A stretch of 7,073 bases of DNA from an uncultured Bacteroidales bacterium (GTDB lineage Bacteria; Bacteroidota; Bacteroidia; Bacteroidales; Muribaculaceae), in contig USIN01000091.1 of assembly GCA_900554715.1 (NCBI GenBank), forward strand, positions 1-7,073. Direction: 5' to 3'. The position numbers and the translations under genes are program-made. The notes beneath the pieces are model-generated. The model was given only the letters and a program-made list of their open reading frames with translations, was not told the DNA's origin and searched no databases. This document shows positions 1 through 6,323 of the stretch, piece by piece. Position 1 is the stretch's first letter, and each line of letters begins with the position of its first letter.

Positions 1-1
1 G

Positions 2-559
2 CCGGGAACATCCAGAATCATATCGCTGGGGACTGCGACCGAGTGTAAGGAGCTGATTGCTGTCATCGCGCCCCACACTGAATCATACCCGTCTATTGAA
101 GCCGTGACGATACTAAACGACGGCAGTGAGAATTGTTTTACATTCAGCCGCCCTGAAGAGACCGATGCGCCGGTGCCGGTCTACGGCACACCGTCTGTCG
201 GCGACTACGTCTATGAACCGTGGCCCGCACTGATGAAAGCCGGCGTCCCAAAACTGATTTGCAGCCGCTACGGCCTCAGAAAGCCCGCGCCCAATACGAT
301 GGTGTTCTTTTCTGATGAAAAGCGCGATGATTTCCCAGGCACCGCCTATGAAGTCGTCGAACTCATCACCTACGAATCAAAAAACATCAAACGGCTCAAA
401 AAGACATACCCTGTCATCAGCGTTGCCACACGCAACTTCGACATCAGCGCCGATGCCCTGCGCTCGAAACTGGGCATAAAAGAAGGCGGTGACCTCCGCT
501 TGCTTGGCATCAGCGACGACCACCACCGTAAATTTATGCTTATACTCAGACGCGTCTGA
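2..559 (+). CDS. SAM-dependent methyltransferase with THUMP-like C-terminal domain (5' partial)
   Basis: The reading frame is open from base 2 to the TGA at 557-559, so the gene enters from beyond the left edge and only the last 185 residues are seen. The segment near the start (ISLGTATECKELIAV) and the C-terminal part (YEPWPALMKAG, TRNFDIS, LRSKLGIKEGGDLRLLG) resemble the C-terminal half of Bacteroidota class I SAM-dependent methyltransferases of roughly 400 residues. These carry a THUMP-like domain at the end, here about the last 70 residues. THUMP-type domains bind RNA, so an RNA substrate is plausible but unproven. The SAM-binding motifs would lie upstream and are not visible. A GTG at 104 is in frame but internal, because homologous-looking sequence continues upstream of it. 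The gene converges on smpB with a 10-base gap. The family call rests on recognition of the C-terminal half only. Confidence 0.75.
   Translation, partial: PGTSRIISLGTATECKELIAVIAPHTESYPSIEAVTILNDGSENCFTFSRPEETDAPVPVYGTPSVGDYVYEPWPALMKAGVPKLICSRYGLRKPAPNTMVFFSDEKRDDFPGTAYEVVELITYESKNIKRLKKTYPVISVATRNFDISADALRSKLGIKEGGDLRLLGISDDHHRKFMLILRRV
546..559. repeat. Perfect 14-base palindrome at the methyltransferase 3' end
   Basis: TCAGACGCGTCTGA reads the same on both strands and ends exactly with the methyltransferase TGA stop. As RNA it could form only a short hairpin (5 bp stem, CGCG loop). No clean T-tract follows on either strand. It may help end transcription between the two convergent genes or may be chance. 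Confidence 0.45.
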
Positions 560-569
560 CCCTTTCAGG

Positions 570-1025
570 TTACTTTTTCTGAAACATCCGCGCCATCGAA
601 CGTTTGTCTTCACGCTCCTTGATTGACTGACGTTTGTCATATTCCTTTTTACCGCGGCCGATGCCGATAACAAGTTTAGCCAGACCGCGGTCGTTGATAA
701 ACAGGCGCATCGGCACGATAGTAAAGCCGGTTTCTTTACCGCTGCGCGACAGACGGTTGATTTCCTTGCGGTTGAGCAAAAGTTTTCGGTCACGGCGCGT
801 CTCATGGTTGTTATATGTGCCGTAGAAATATTCGGCTATATACATGTTTTTGACCCATACCTCGCCGTTGTTGACATAGCAGAAACTGTCTACGAGACTC
901 GCCTTGCCGTTTCGCAGAGCCTTTATCTCTGTGCCCGTCAGCACAATGCCGGCAGTGAAAGTCTCGCTGATTTCATAATCGAAATTAGCGCGCCGGTTTT
1001 TTATATTGATGTCTTTTGTATTCAT
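570..1025 (-). CDS. smpB: SsrA-binding protein SmpB (tmRNA cofactor for trans-translation)
   Basis: SmpB binds tmRNA (SsrA) and delivers it to ribosomes stalled on damaged messages, so that the nascent peptide is tagged for degradation and the ribosome is released. The 151-residue product has the normal family length. Visible hallmarks are NRRANFDYEI (residues 10-19), GTEIKALRNGK (31-41, RNA-binding barrel), and the basic C-terminal tail from about GKKEYDKRQ (125-133) through KEREDKR to the end. That tail enters the empty mRNA channel of stalled ribosomes. The ATG lies 4 bases after the stop of the Yip1 gene and has no Shine-Dalgarno sequence, so it is probably translated from a shared transcript. 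The tmRNA gene itself is not in this window. Recognition is firm. Confidence 0.97.
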   Translation of the reverse strand: MNTKDINIKNRRANFDYEISETFTAGIVLTGTEIKALRNGKASLVDSFCYVNNGEVWVKNMYIAEYFYGTYNNHETRRDRKLLLNRKEINRLSRSGKETGFTIVPMRLFINDRGLAKLVIGIGRGKKEYDKRQSIKEREDKRSMARMFQKK

Positions 1026-1029
1026 TTTT

Positions 1030-1578
1030 TCAATTGATAAGATTTGTCAGAAGCAGCATTATCAGTATCGGCATAACCAACAGCACTGCCACGCTTATAA
1101 AAAGAAATCTCAGCTCGTTGTCTGGCTTTACGGCCATATAAGCCGATGCCCTGTAAATTATAAGTGCCACAAACAGCGGCAGAAATTTTATAGGCGTCAG
1201 CGATGTCGGCACACAGTTCTCGATAATCTCGATGATGACCGACAGACCGAGCGTATATAAGATAAACAATGTAATCTTCGTAACGTTCGGTTCACCCGTG
1301 ACTACATTTTTTAATAATGATTCGAGAGCGATGCGGCCGACATAGAACGATATGAAATATGTGCCGAAAAGAGCTACCGCGAGCATCACTACAGTCACAA
1401 AGCCAAGACTGTGGTCGTAGAACAATCTGGCAAATACCGACAATGACGCTACCGCGAGCAACGGATAATACCCTTTCGAAGCCACTGTATCGGGGTTCTC
1501 TACTGCGGCGGATATGTCTTCCCAGCCTTTTGTCGGCGATAGAATGAGCTGTAATATATTCTTTAGATATTGTTTCAT
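1030..1578 (-). CDS. Yip1-family integral membrane protein
   Basis: This 182-residue protein has an amphipathic N-terminus carrying the characteristic LILSPTKGWEDI motif (residues 11-22). Five likely transmembrane segments follow, at about 37-53, 59-80, 101-120, 131-149 and 157-180. This layout matches bacterial YIP1-domain proteins, which are common in Bacteroidota and have no well-defined function. The eukaryotic relatives are Golgi/ER membrane proteins that interact with Rab GTPases, but that role cannot be carried over. It is the first gene of a two-gene unit with smpB (4-base gap). A good core promoter lies about 25-55 bases upstream of the ATG. The link to smpB may be only shared transcription. 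The family call is fairly sure; the function is unknown. Confidence 0.8.
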   Translation of the reverse strand: MKQYLKNILQLILSPTKGWEDISAAVENPDTVASKGYYPLLAVASLSVFARLFYDHSLGFVTVVMLAVALFGTYFISFYVGRIALESLLKNVVTGEPNVTKITLFILYTLGLSVIIEIIENCVPTSLTPIKFLPLFVALIIYRASAYMAVKPDNELRFLFISVAVLLVMPILIMLLLTNLIN

Positions 1579-1602
1579 CGGTGACTCTACATTTTAGGAA
1601 TA

Positions 1603-1634
1603 CAAAGTTACACAATAATCGATGGTTTTTCAAT
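1603..1634 (-). promoter_or_regulatory. Predicted promoter of the Yip1-smpB unit
   Basis: Read on the minus strand, TAACTTTG (1610 to 1603) matches the Bacteroidota -7 consensus TAnnTTTG. It is preceded, after a 20-base spacer, by ATTG (1634 to 1631), a 3-of-4 match to the -33 TTTG element. Transcription would start around 1597, giving a leader of about 20 bases before the Yip1 ATG. Prediction by motif only. Confidence 0.6.
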
Positions 1635-1651
1635 CGAAAGTATTATTTTTG
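1621..1651 (+). promoter_or_regulatory. Predicted promoter of the DUF5606 gene
   Basis: TATTTTTG (1644-1651) matches the TAnnTTTG -7 consensus. The -33 position holds only a weak GATG (1621-1624) at 19-base spacing. A start near 1657 would give an A/T-rich leader of about 40 bases without a Shine-Dalgarno sequence, which is usual for Bacteroidota. The element is interleaved with the oppositely directed Yip1 promoter. Confidence 0.5.
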
Positions 1652-1697
1652 TAGCCGGATTAAAAATTAAAACCAATAACCGAAATTTTTATCAACA

Positions 1698-2144
1698 ATG
1701 ATCAGAAGAATCCTTTCAATAGCAGGCAAACCGGGTCTGTATAAACTTGTAAGCCAAGGCAAGAACATGCTCATCGTCGAATCGCTCTCGACCGGCAAGC
1801 GCACACCTGCATACGCTCACGATAAAGTCATATCACTCAACGATGTATCTATATACACTCAGGGCGAAGACATGCCTTTGGCCGAAGTGTTCGACAAAAT
1901 CGCCAAAGCAAACGACTCACAGCCGGTCGACCTCAAGAAATTTGCCGACGACAACGCCCTGCGCGCCTATTTCGGCGAAGTTCTGCCCGAATTTGACCCC
2001 GACCGCGTCTATAACAACGACATCAAAAAAGTTTTCTCCTGGTATAACCAGCTCATCGCGGCGGGCGTAACCAAATTCAAAGAAGACGAAATCAAAGAAG
2101 ACGAAGCCGCCGAGGCTGCCGAGAAAGCTGACAACGCCGAGTAA
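1698..2144 (+). CDS. DUF5606 domain-containing protein of unknown function
   Basis: This 148-residue, probably cytoplasmic protein has no signal peptide or membrane segment. The N-terminal block (ILSIAGKPGLYKLVSQGKN, residues 5-23, then LIVESL) looks like a compact beta-rich module. It is followed by a helical region containing LRAYFGEVLPEFDPDRVY (88-105) and IKKVFSWYNQL (109-119). Both blocks are what I recognise as the DUF5606 family, a conserved Bacteroidota protein with no assigned role. The last 20 or so residues are an acidic, low-complexity tail rich in E, D, K and A (about 126-148) and are probably disordered. The gene is alone on its transcript, with its own promoter in the divergent region and a strong terminator 23 bases after the stop. 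The family call is confident; no function should be inferred. Confidence 0.85.
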   Translation: MIRRILSIAGKPGLYKLVSQGKNMLIVESLSTGKRTPAYAHDKVISLNDVSIYTQGEDMPLAEVFDKIAKANDSQPVDLKKFADDNALRAYFGEVLPEFDPDRVYNNDIKKVFSWYNQLIAAGVTKFKEDEIKEDEAAEAAEKADNAE

Positions 2145-2159
2145 GTGATTTTTTAAGAG

Positions 2160-2209
2160 ATAAAATGAAGCTGTCTGAACTTTTTTGTTTTCAGACAGCT
2201 TTATTTTAT
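2160..2209 (+). terminator. Strong intrinsic terminator after the DUF5606 gene
   Basis: AAGCTGTCTGAA (2168-2179) pairs perfectly with TTCAGACAGCTT (2190-2201) around a 10-base T-rich loop. The pairing continues outward through an A/T stretch (2160-2166 with 2203-2209) with one G-T pair. The right side of that extension is the T-rich TTTATTTTATATT tract. The A-rich left flank means the hairpin could also work in the opposite direction. It sits between the DUF5606 stop and the hydrolase ATG at 2227. Confidence 0.88.
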
Positions 2210-2226
2210 ATTCATCATTTTTCAGC

Positions 2227-3228
2227 ATGAAAAAATTATATCTCTCACTATTGTTTACTCTCGCCGTCATCGTTTCTGTGGCGGAGCAATGGCAACCCGA
2301 CATCCTCGGCGACGGCTACGAAATGCGTTATGTCGAACAACCCGACGACTATCAGGGCAAAGTGCGTTCGACAGTTATCCGCAAAAAATCACCATGCGGC
2401 GGCAAAACCGGCGTTCTATATATCCACGGCTATAACGATTATTTTTTTCAAAAAGATATGGGCGACCATTTCGTCGATTCATGCTATCAGTTCTATGCAG
2501 TCGACCTCCGCAAATACGGTCGCTCTATCCTCCCCGGCCAAAAGAAATTCGACGCCCGCGACATGAAAGAATACTTCGCTGACATCGACTCGGCTGTCAG
2601 CATAATGAAGCACGACGGCGTCGACCGCATCATCCTCATGGGACACTCGACCGGCGGACTGACTTCGTCATACTACCTCAACAACCGCAATGACAGCAGC
2701 ATTGTCGCGCTGATGCTCAACAGCCCCTTTCTCGAATGGAATTTCAATGGATTCATGCGCGACTTCCTTATACCGACTGTGGGCGGCATCGGACGCGCTC
2801 TGCCGAATCTGGCTTTCTCGCAGGGCAATAACAGCGGCTATGCCGAATCTCTGCTAAAGCAATATCACGGCGAATGGGACTATAACACCGACTGGAAAGT
2901 CGTCAGACCCGAGAAGGCGCGAGCCGGATGGCTCGGTGCCGTCACACGCGCCCAGAACTATCTCCACAAAAAATCAGACATCAAAGTACCCGTGCTGCTG
3001 ATGCACAGCGACAGCAGCTACACTGCCGACCGCTGGACGCCGGAATATCAGCATAACGACGTGGTGCTCAATATCAAAGATATATCGAAATATGGTCGGC
3101 GCCTCGGCTGCGACGTCACCGAAGTCACTGTTGACGACGGCATCCACGACCTCGTGCTGTCGCGCCCCGACGTCAGGGAAGAGGTCTATGATTCAATCTT
3201 CGGCTGGCTCAGACGAGAGGGACTGTGA
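2227..3228 (+). CDS. Secreted alpha/beta hydrolase (serine aminopeptidase / lysophospholipase-like)
   Basis: This 333-residue alpha/beta-hydrolase probably acts on an ester or peptide bond outside the cytoplasm; the substrate is unknown. The ATG at 2227 was chosen because it opens a clear Sec signal peptide: MKK, a hydrophobic core, and a likely cut after Ala19 (SVA|EQW). There is no lipobox cysteine, so the mature protein is probably periplasmic or secreted. Fold motifs in order are the oxyanion-hole segment YIHGYND with H67-G68, the nucleophile elbow GHSTGG (139-144, Ser141), a candidate catalytic Asp in LLMHSDSS (Asp262), and the catalytic His in GIHDLVLS (His307). Their order and spacing fit an intact triad, so it should be active. 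An upstream in-frame extension to 2185 would begin inside the terminator and hide the signal peptide. The last 36 bases overlap the convergent lipoprotein gene. No promoter is recognised between the terminator and the ATG. Confidence 0.87.
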   Translation: MKKLYLSLLFTLAVIVSVAEQWQPDILGDGYEMRYVEQPDDYQGKVRSTVIRKKSPCGGKTGVLYIHGYNDYFFQKDMGDHFVDSCYQFYAVDLRKYGRSILPGQKKFDARDMKEYFADIDSAVSIMKHDGVDRIILMGHSTGGLTSSYYLNNRNDSSIVALMLNSPFLEWNFNGFMRDFLIPTVGGIGRALPNLAFSQGNNSGYAESLLKQYHGEWDYNTDWKVVRPEKARAGWLGAVTRAQNYLHKKSDIKVPVLLMHSDSSYTADRWTPEYQHNDVVLNIKDISKYGRRLGCDVTEVTVDDGIHDLVLSRPDVREEVYDSIFGWLRREGL

Positions 3229-4047
3229 GGGCAGCGAGTTGGCTATCTGATCGCGGGCCATCTGTAGCTGACGCTCGAATTTCTCACGTTTAATCTGCGC
3301 GAGACGGCTTGCCTGCAGGCTCATGGCATATTCATAGCTGCCGACAATGGCTTCACGCATCTTGGGCGTCAGTTTAACCGGTATCGTGCCCTTAGAACCG
3401 CAAAGCTTATACTCGTCGATGGCGGGATTGGCCTTGAGCGCTTCGACAAGCGGTGTGGCTTCTTCCTGCGTCAAAACGACCAGCTCTGACCCTTCGACCG
3501 AAACAAGACGCTCGGGTTTGACTGCGACAGTCGTAACAACATTGCCTCCGTCATTCACGGAAACACGCTCGAAACCGATTTTACGACCGTGGATGTTGAC
3601 CGCGAGCTGGAAGTAACCCTCGCTGTCATCAACACGCGGCTGTATGCCGGTCTTGTTCATAGCATTTTTGTCATAAATGCTTTTGGCGATAAAATATCCG
3701 TCGATACCGTTTGGTAGTTCTACATGCTCGAAATCTTTCTCCCGCGCCTCTATCTGCTGTAGGCTGCGGGTCAGCATGTCGTCGGCCGCTATGATACTGT
3801 CCTTTGCCAGGCCCTCGACCGCTCTCGCGCGGTAAAGCATACCCTGTTTTCTGACTTCAATTTCCTTGGCATAACGGCAGTCGAGAGTGTCAATGACCTC
3901 AATGGCCGCGCTATAGTTGCCGCATTCAACCAATGACGACGCCTCGTCGAGAAGCGCCTGAGCTTTTTCTTTGTTGTTCTCTCCACATGAGACAAGGGCC
4001 GCGGCTATCAGAACAGCGGCAATAGATTTATTTGCTGCGTTGAACAT
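3193..4047 (-). CDS. Putative lipoprotein with TPR-like N-terminal helices, downstream of relA
   Basis: I do not recognise a named family for this 284-residue protein. It begins with a lipoprotein signal peptide: a hydrophobic stretch ending in the lipobox LVSC, with the acylated Cys at 21, so it should be anchored in a membrane. Residues 26-100 form amphipathic helices with a TPR-like pattern (GNYSAAIEVIDTL, then YRARAVEGLAKD). A mixed middle part (110-225) contains GIDGYFIAKSIYD and GYFQLAVNIHGRKIGFERVSV. A long charged helix (229-268) precedes a Ser-rich tail. The ATG overlaps the relA stop by 20 bases and has an AAAGGAG Shine-Dalgarno sequence 6 bases upstream, so it is likely co-expressed and translationally coupled with relA. 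Its 3' end overlaps the convergent hydrolase gene by 36 bases. Lipoprotein status is fairly sure; the role is unknown. Confidence 0.8.
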   Translation of the reverse strand: MFNAANKSIAAVLIAAALVSCGENNKEKAQALLDEASSLVECGNYSAAIEVIDTLDCRYAKEIEVRKQGMLYRARAVEGLAKDSIIAADDMLTRSLQQIEAREKDFEHVELPNGIDGYFIAKSIYDKNAMNKTGIQPRVDDSEGYFQLAVNIHGRKIGFERVSVNDGGNVVTTVAVKPERLVSVEGSELVVLTQEEATPLVEALKANPAIDEYKLCGSKGTIPVKLTPKMREAIVGSYEYAMSLQASRLAQIKREKFERQLQMARDQIANSLPSQSLSSEPAED

Positions 4048-6238
4048 CTTTTACTCCTTTTACGGTTTTTAATTTCTTTATCAACTGGTTGAGCGCTGTC
4101 GTGTCACTGATGCCGACTACGACGTAGCACTGGAAGAGGCCGTCATTGCTGTCGACAGTGATACTTCTCAGCGAAGCGGTCTTCTCCTTGCTTATGATTG
4201 ACGTGATGTTGGTGACGATGCCTATGTCATCCTGGCCGACGATTCTCAGCGTAGCGCCGAACTCTGATCCATGATTGCCGCTCCAGCGCGTGCGTATAAG
4301 ACGGTAGGGATATTTGTCACGTATATTCGCCGCATTGGGACAGTCTGTACGATGGATCTTCACTACCCCCTCAGATGATACAAAGCCGAAAACATCGTCG
4401 CCGAAAATCGGATTGCAGCATTTTGCGAGCCTGTAGTTCAAGCCCTTTATGTTGTTGCCGATGACAAGCACGTCTGAATTGCTGTCGTTCTTGTCGTCGG
4501 CGTCTGTCTGCTGAAGTACAAATTCGCTTGCCGAGACTTTCTCACCCTCTTCCACATTCTTTTTATCGAAATTGCTCAAGGCTTCGATGACATCGTTGAC
4601 GTCGAGGGTCTCGCTGCCTATTGCCATGTTGAAATCTGTGAGTGTCTTGTAGCCCATCTTTTTGGCGACCTTCGACATACGGCCCTCGTCGACCTCGAGT
4701 TTGCGGTTCTTCAGACGCCGCTGCAGAAGTTCCTTGCCGAGTTCGGCTACGTGGCTCTCGCGGTCTTTCAGCACGACACGGATTTTGTTGCGGGCTTTCG
4801 AAGTCACGACAAAATTGAGCCAGTCGCGCTTGGGCACCTGCTGCGACGACGTGAATATCTCGACGGTGTCACCGCTCTGCAGTTTGTAGTTGAGCTTGCG
4901 GTTCTTGCCGTTGACACGGCCGCCGGTACACTGACAGCCCAGATTGGTGTGTATATTGAAGGCGAAATCGAGCAACGACGCTCCGCTCGGCAGCTTGTAA
5001 AGGTCTCCTTTGGGCGTGAAGACGAAGACTTCTTTGTCATAGACATCCATCTTCAGATTCTTCATCAGCTCCATCGGGCCGCTGTCGGCTGTCTCGAGGA
5101 TATCGCGGACATTGTTCATCCACGTGTCGAGATTGTCCTCGCTTTTGATGCCTTTGTATTTCCAGTGAGCGGCGAGGCCTTTCTCGGCTATGACGTCCAT
5201 GCGCCGGCTTCTGATCTGCACCTCGACCCATCTCGATTCGGGGCCGTAGACCGTTATATGGAGCGATTCATAGCCATTGCTCTTCGGTATGCTGAGCCAG
5301 TCTTTGAGGCGCGACGGATTCGGCCGGTACATATCGGTGATCAGCGAGTAGACAAGCCAGCAGCGGCTCTTTTCATGCTCCTGGTCGACATCGAGGATGA
5401 TTCTTATGGCAAAGAGGTCGTATATCTGTTCGACATCGTTCTTCTGCTTTTTCATCTTGTTCCAGATCGAATAAATCGATTTGGTGCGGCCTTTGATCTC
5501 AAACTTCAGTCCCTCGGCCTCGAGACGTTCTTTGATAGGCTTGATAAACGCGGCTATGTAAGCGTCGCGCGTCGCCTTGGTTTCGTTGAGTTTGTGCGCT
5601 ATCTGGGTGTATATCTCGCGATTGGTATATTTGAGCGACATATCCTCAAGCTCAGACTTTATCTTGTATAATCCGAGACGGTGGGCCAACGGCGCATACA
5701 GGTAGCTCACCTCGCAGGCGATATCGCAGACAGCCTGCTGATTGGGATGATGGTTGATGGCCCTCATCAGAGTCAGACGGTCGACAATCATGGTTATGAT
5801 GACTCTTATGTCTTCGGCGAAAGTGAGCAGCAGGTTTCTGAAATTCTCCGTCCATGCCGAAGAGTGACGGCTGTAGAGTGTCGACACTTTCAGGAGACCG
5901 CCGACAAGTTTCGCTATATCATCGCCCCACTCTTTCTTCACATCGTCAACTGTCATGAGACCTGCGCGACAGAAATTATATATCAGCAATGCTATGACCA
6001 TATTACGGTCAGGACTGATGGCGCTGCACAGAACCGATGCTGTTGTCACGCTCCTCATCACCTGATTGAAGCCAAAACGGTCACGGTGACATTTTCCTTC
6101 GCTTACGCCGCGTGAAATCAGATTCTTGACCCGGCTGAAATCGCCCGGCTGCAAAGCCCCGTCAAGTTGCCGGAGCAATTGTGCTGTCAGGGGGATGAGA
6201 CGAGTGCGCTCATCCGATGTAAAGAAATTATCCTCCAT
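4028..6238 (-). CDS. relA: RelA/SpoT-family (p)ppGpp synthetase with degenerate hydrolase (HD) domain
   Basis: This enzyme transfers pyrophosphate from ATP to GDP/GTP to make the stringent-response alarmone. The 736 residues have the full long-RSH architecture: HD region (about 45-165), synthetase (about 235-362), TGS (403-463), helical linker, zinc-finger-like CC...H...C (Cys607, Cys608, His629, Cys633) and ACT (about 660-735). In the HD region the metal-binding signature is lost: the usual HP histidine is replaced near Arg62, and the HD pair by Tyr87-Asn88 (LIYNFC). It should therefore lack ppGpp hydrolase activity. The synthetase is intact: GRTKSIYSI (250-258), Asp274, NGYESLH (Tyr323), Glu339 in VEVQIR, and AAHWKY. 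Its RLKD (310-313) is the RXKD form. TGS His430 is present. Many Bacteroidota carry a second, bifunctional paralogue, expected elsewhere in this genome. It lies downstream of engB and overlaps the lipoprotein start. The gene symbol reflects synthetase-only function. Confidence 0.95.
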   Translation of the reverse strand: MEDNFFTSDERTRLIPLTAQLLRQLDGALQPGDFSRVKNLISRGVSEGKCHRDRFGFNQVMRSVTTASVLCSAISPDRNMVIALLIYNFCRAGLMTVDDVKKEWGDDIAKLVGGLLKVSTLYSRHSSAWTENFRNLLLTFAEDIRVIITMIVDRLTLMRAINHHPNQQAVCDIACEVSYLYAPLAHRLGLYKIKSELEDMSLKYTNREIYTQIAHKLNETKATRDAYIAAFIKPIKERLEAEGLKFEIKGRTKSIYSIWNKMKKQKNDVEQIYDLFAIRIILDVDQEHEKSRCWLVYSLITDMYRPNPSRLKDWLSIPKSNGYESLHITVYGPESRWVEVQIRSRRMDVIAEKGLAAHWKYKGIKSEDNLDTWMNNVRDILETADSGPMELMKNLKMDVYDKEVFVFTPKGDLYKLPSGASLLDFAFNIHTNLGCQCTGGRVNGKNRKLNYKLQSGDTVEIFTSSQQVPKRDWLNFVVTSKARNKIRVVLKDRESHVAELGKELLQRRLKNRKLEVDEGRMSKVAKKMGYKTLTDFNMAIGSETLDVNDVIEALSNFDKKNVEEGEKVSASEFVLQQTDADDKNDSNSDVLVIGNNIKGLNYRLAKCCNPIFGDDVFGFVSSEGVVKIHRTDCPNAANIRDKYPYRLIRTRWSGNHGSEFGATLRIVGQDDIGIVTNITSIISKEKTASLRSITVDSNDGLFQCYVVVGISDTTALNQLIKKLKTVKGVKDVQRSK
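4054..4060 (-). promoter_or_regulatory. Shine-Dalgarno sequence of the lipoprotein gene, inside the relA 3' end
   Basis: On the minus strand AAAGGAG (4060 to 4054) stands 6 bases before the lipoprotein ATG (4047-4045), within the last codons of relA. None of the other gene starts I examined here has so clear a site. It supports this start and suggests reinitiation or coupling with relA translation. Confidence 0.7.
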
Positions 6239-6259
6239 TGGTCACCTGTTATTAATGAT

Positions 6260-6296
6260 TGATGCGCCAAAATTACAAAATAATCCTGACGCATCA
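6260..6296. repeat. Inverted repeat around the predicted relA promoter
   Basis: TGATGCG (6260-6266) and CGCATCA (6290-6296) are perfect 7-base inverted arms separated by 23 bases. On the minus strand one arm lies in the -33/-7 spacer and the other immediately follows the -7 element. It could be an operator or, in read-through RNA from engB, a hairpin with a large loop. It may also be chance. Confidence 0.45.
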
Positions 6297-6300
6297 TAAA
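6268..6300 (-). promoter_or_regulatory. relA: Predicted relA promoter
   Basis: Read on the minus strand, TAATTTTG (6275 to 6268) matches the Bacteroidota -7 consensus TAnnTTTG exactly. A weak -33 candidate, TTTA (6300 to 6297), stands 21 bases upstream. Transcription would begin about 25-30 bases before the relA ATG. This would let relA and the lipoprotein be expressed separately from engB. Prediction by motif only. Confidence 0.5.
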
Positions 6301-6323
6301 TAGGTGATAAATTTATTGATAAT

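Noticed and set aside
104..106. GTG at 104 as the start of the first gene
   Set aside because: The frame is open to the left edge and the upstream residues look like part of the same methyltransferase, so the GTG is internal.
563..584. Hairpin TTTCAG/CTGAAA as a true intrinsic terminator
   Set aside because: The 6-base stem is A/T-rich and no T-tract follows on either strand, so it is too weak to call alone.
377..805. A 142-codon minus-strand frame across the methyltransferase/smpB junction
   Set aside because: It overlaps two recognised genes in another frame and its composition (Arg, Ala, Cys rich) is typical of out-of-frame translation.
1292..1633. A 113-codon minus-strand frame overlapping the Yip1 gene and its promoter
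   Set aside because: It is out of frame with the recognised membrane protein and runs through the predicted promoter, so it is a shadow.
2185..2226. A 14-codon N-terminal extension of the hydrolase
   Set aside because: It would start inside the terminator loop and bury the signal peptide that begins at 2227.
4751..5671. A 306-codon plus-strand open frame antisense to relA
   Set aside because: It lies wholly inside the well-recognised relA gene, shows no family resemblance, and is explained by the G/C-rich codon pattern of the opposite strand.
5681..6115. A 144-codon plus-strand open frame antisense to the relA 5' region
   Set aside because: Same reason: it is a shadow of relA with no domain or start signal of its own.
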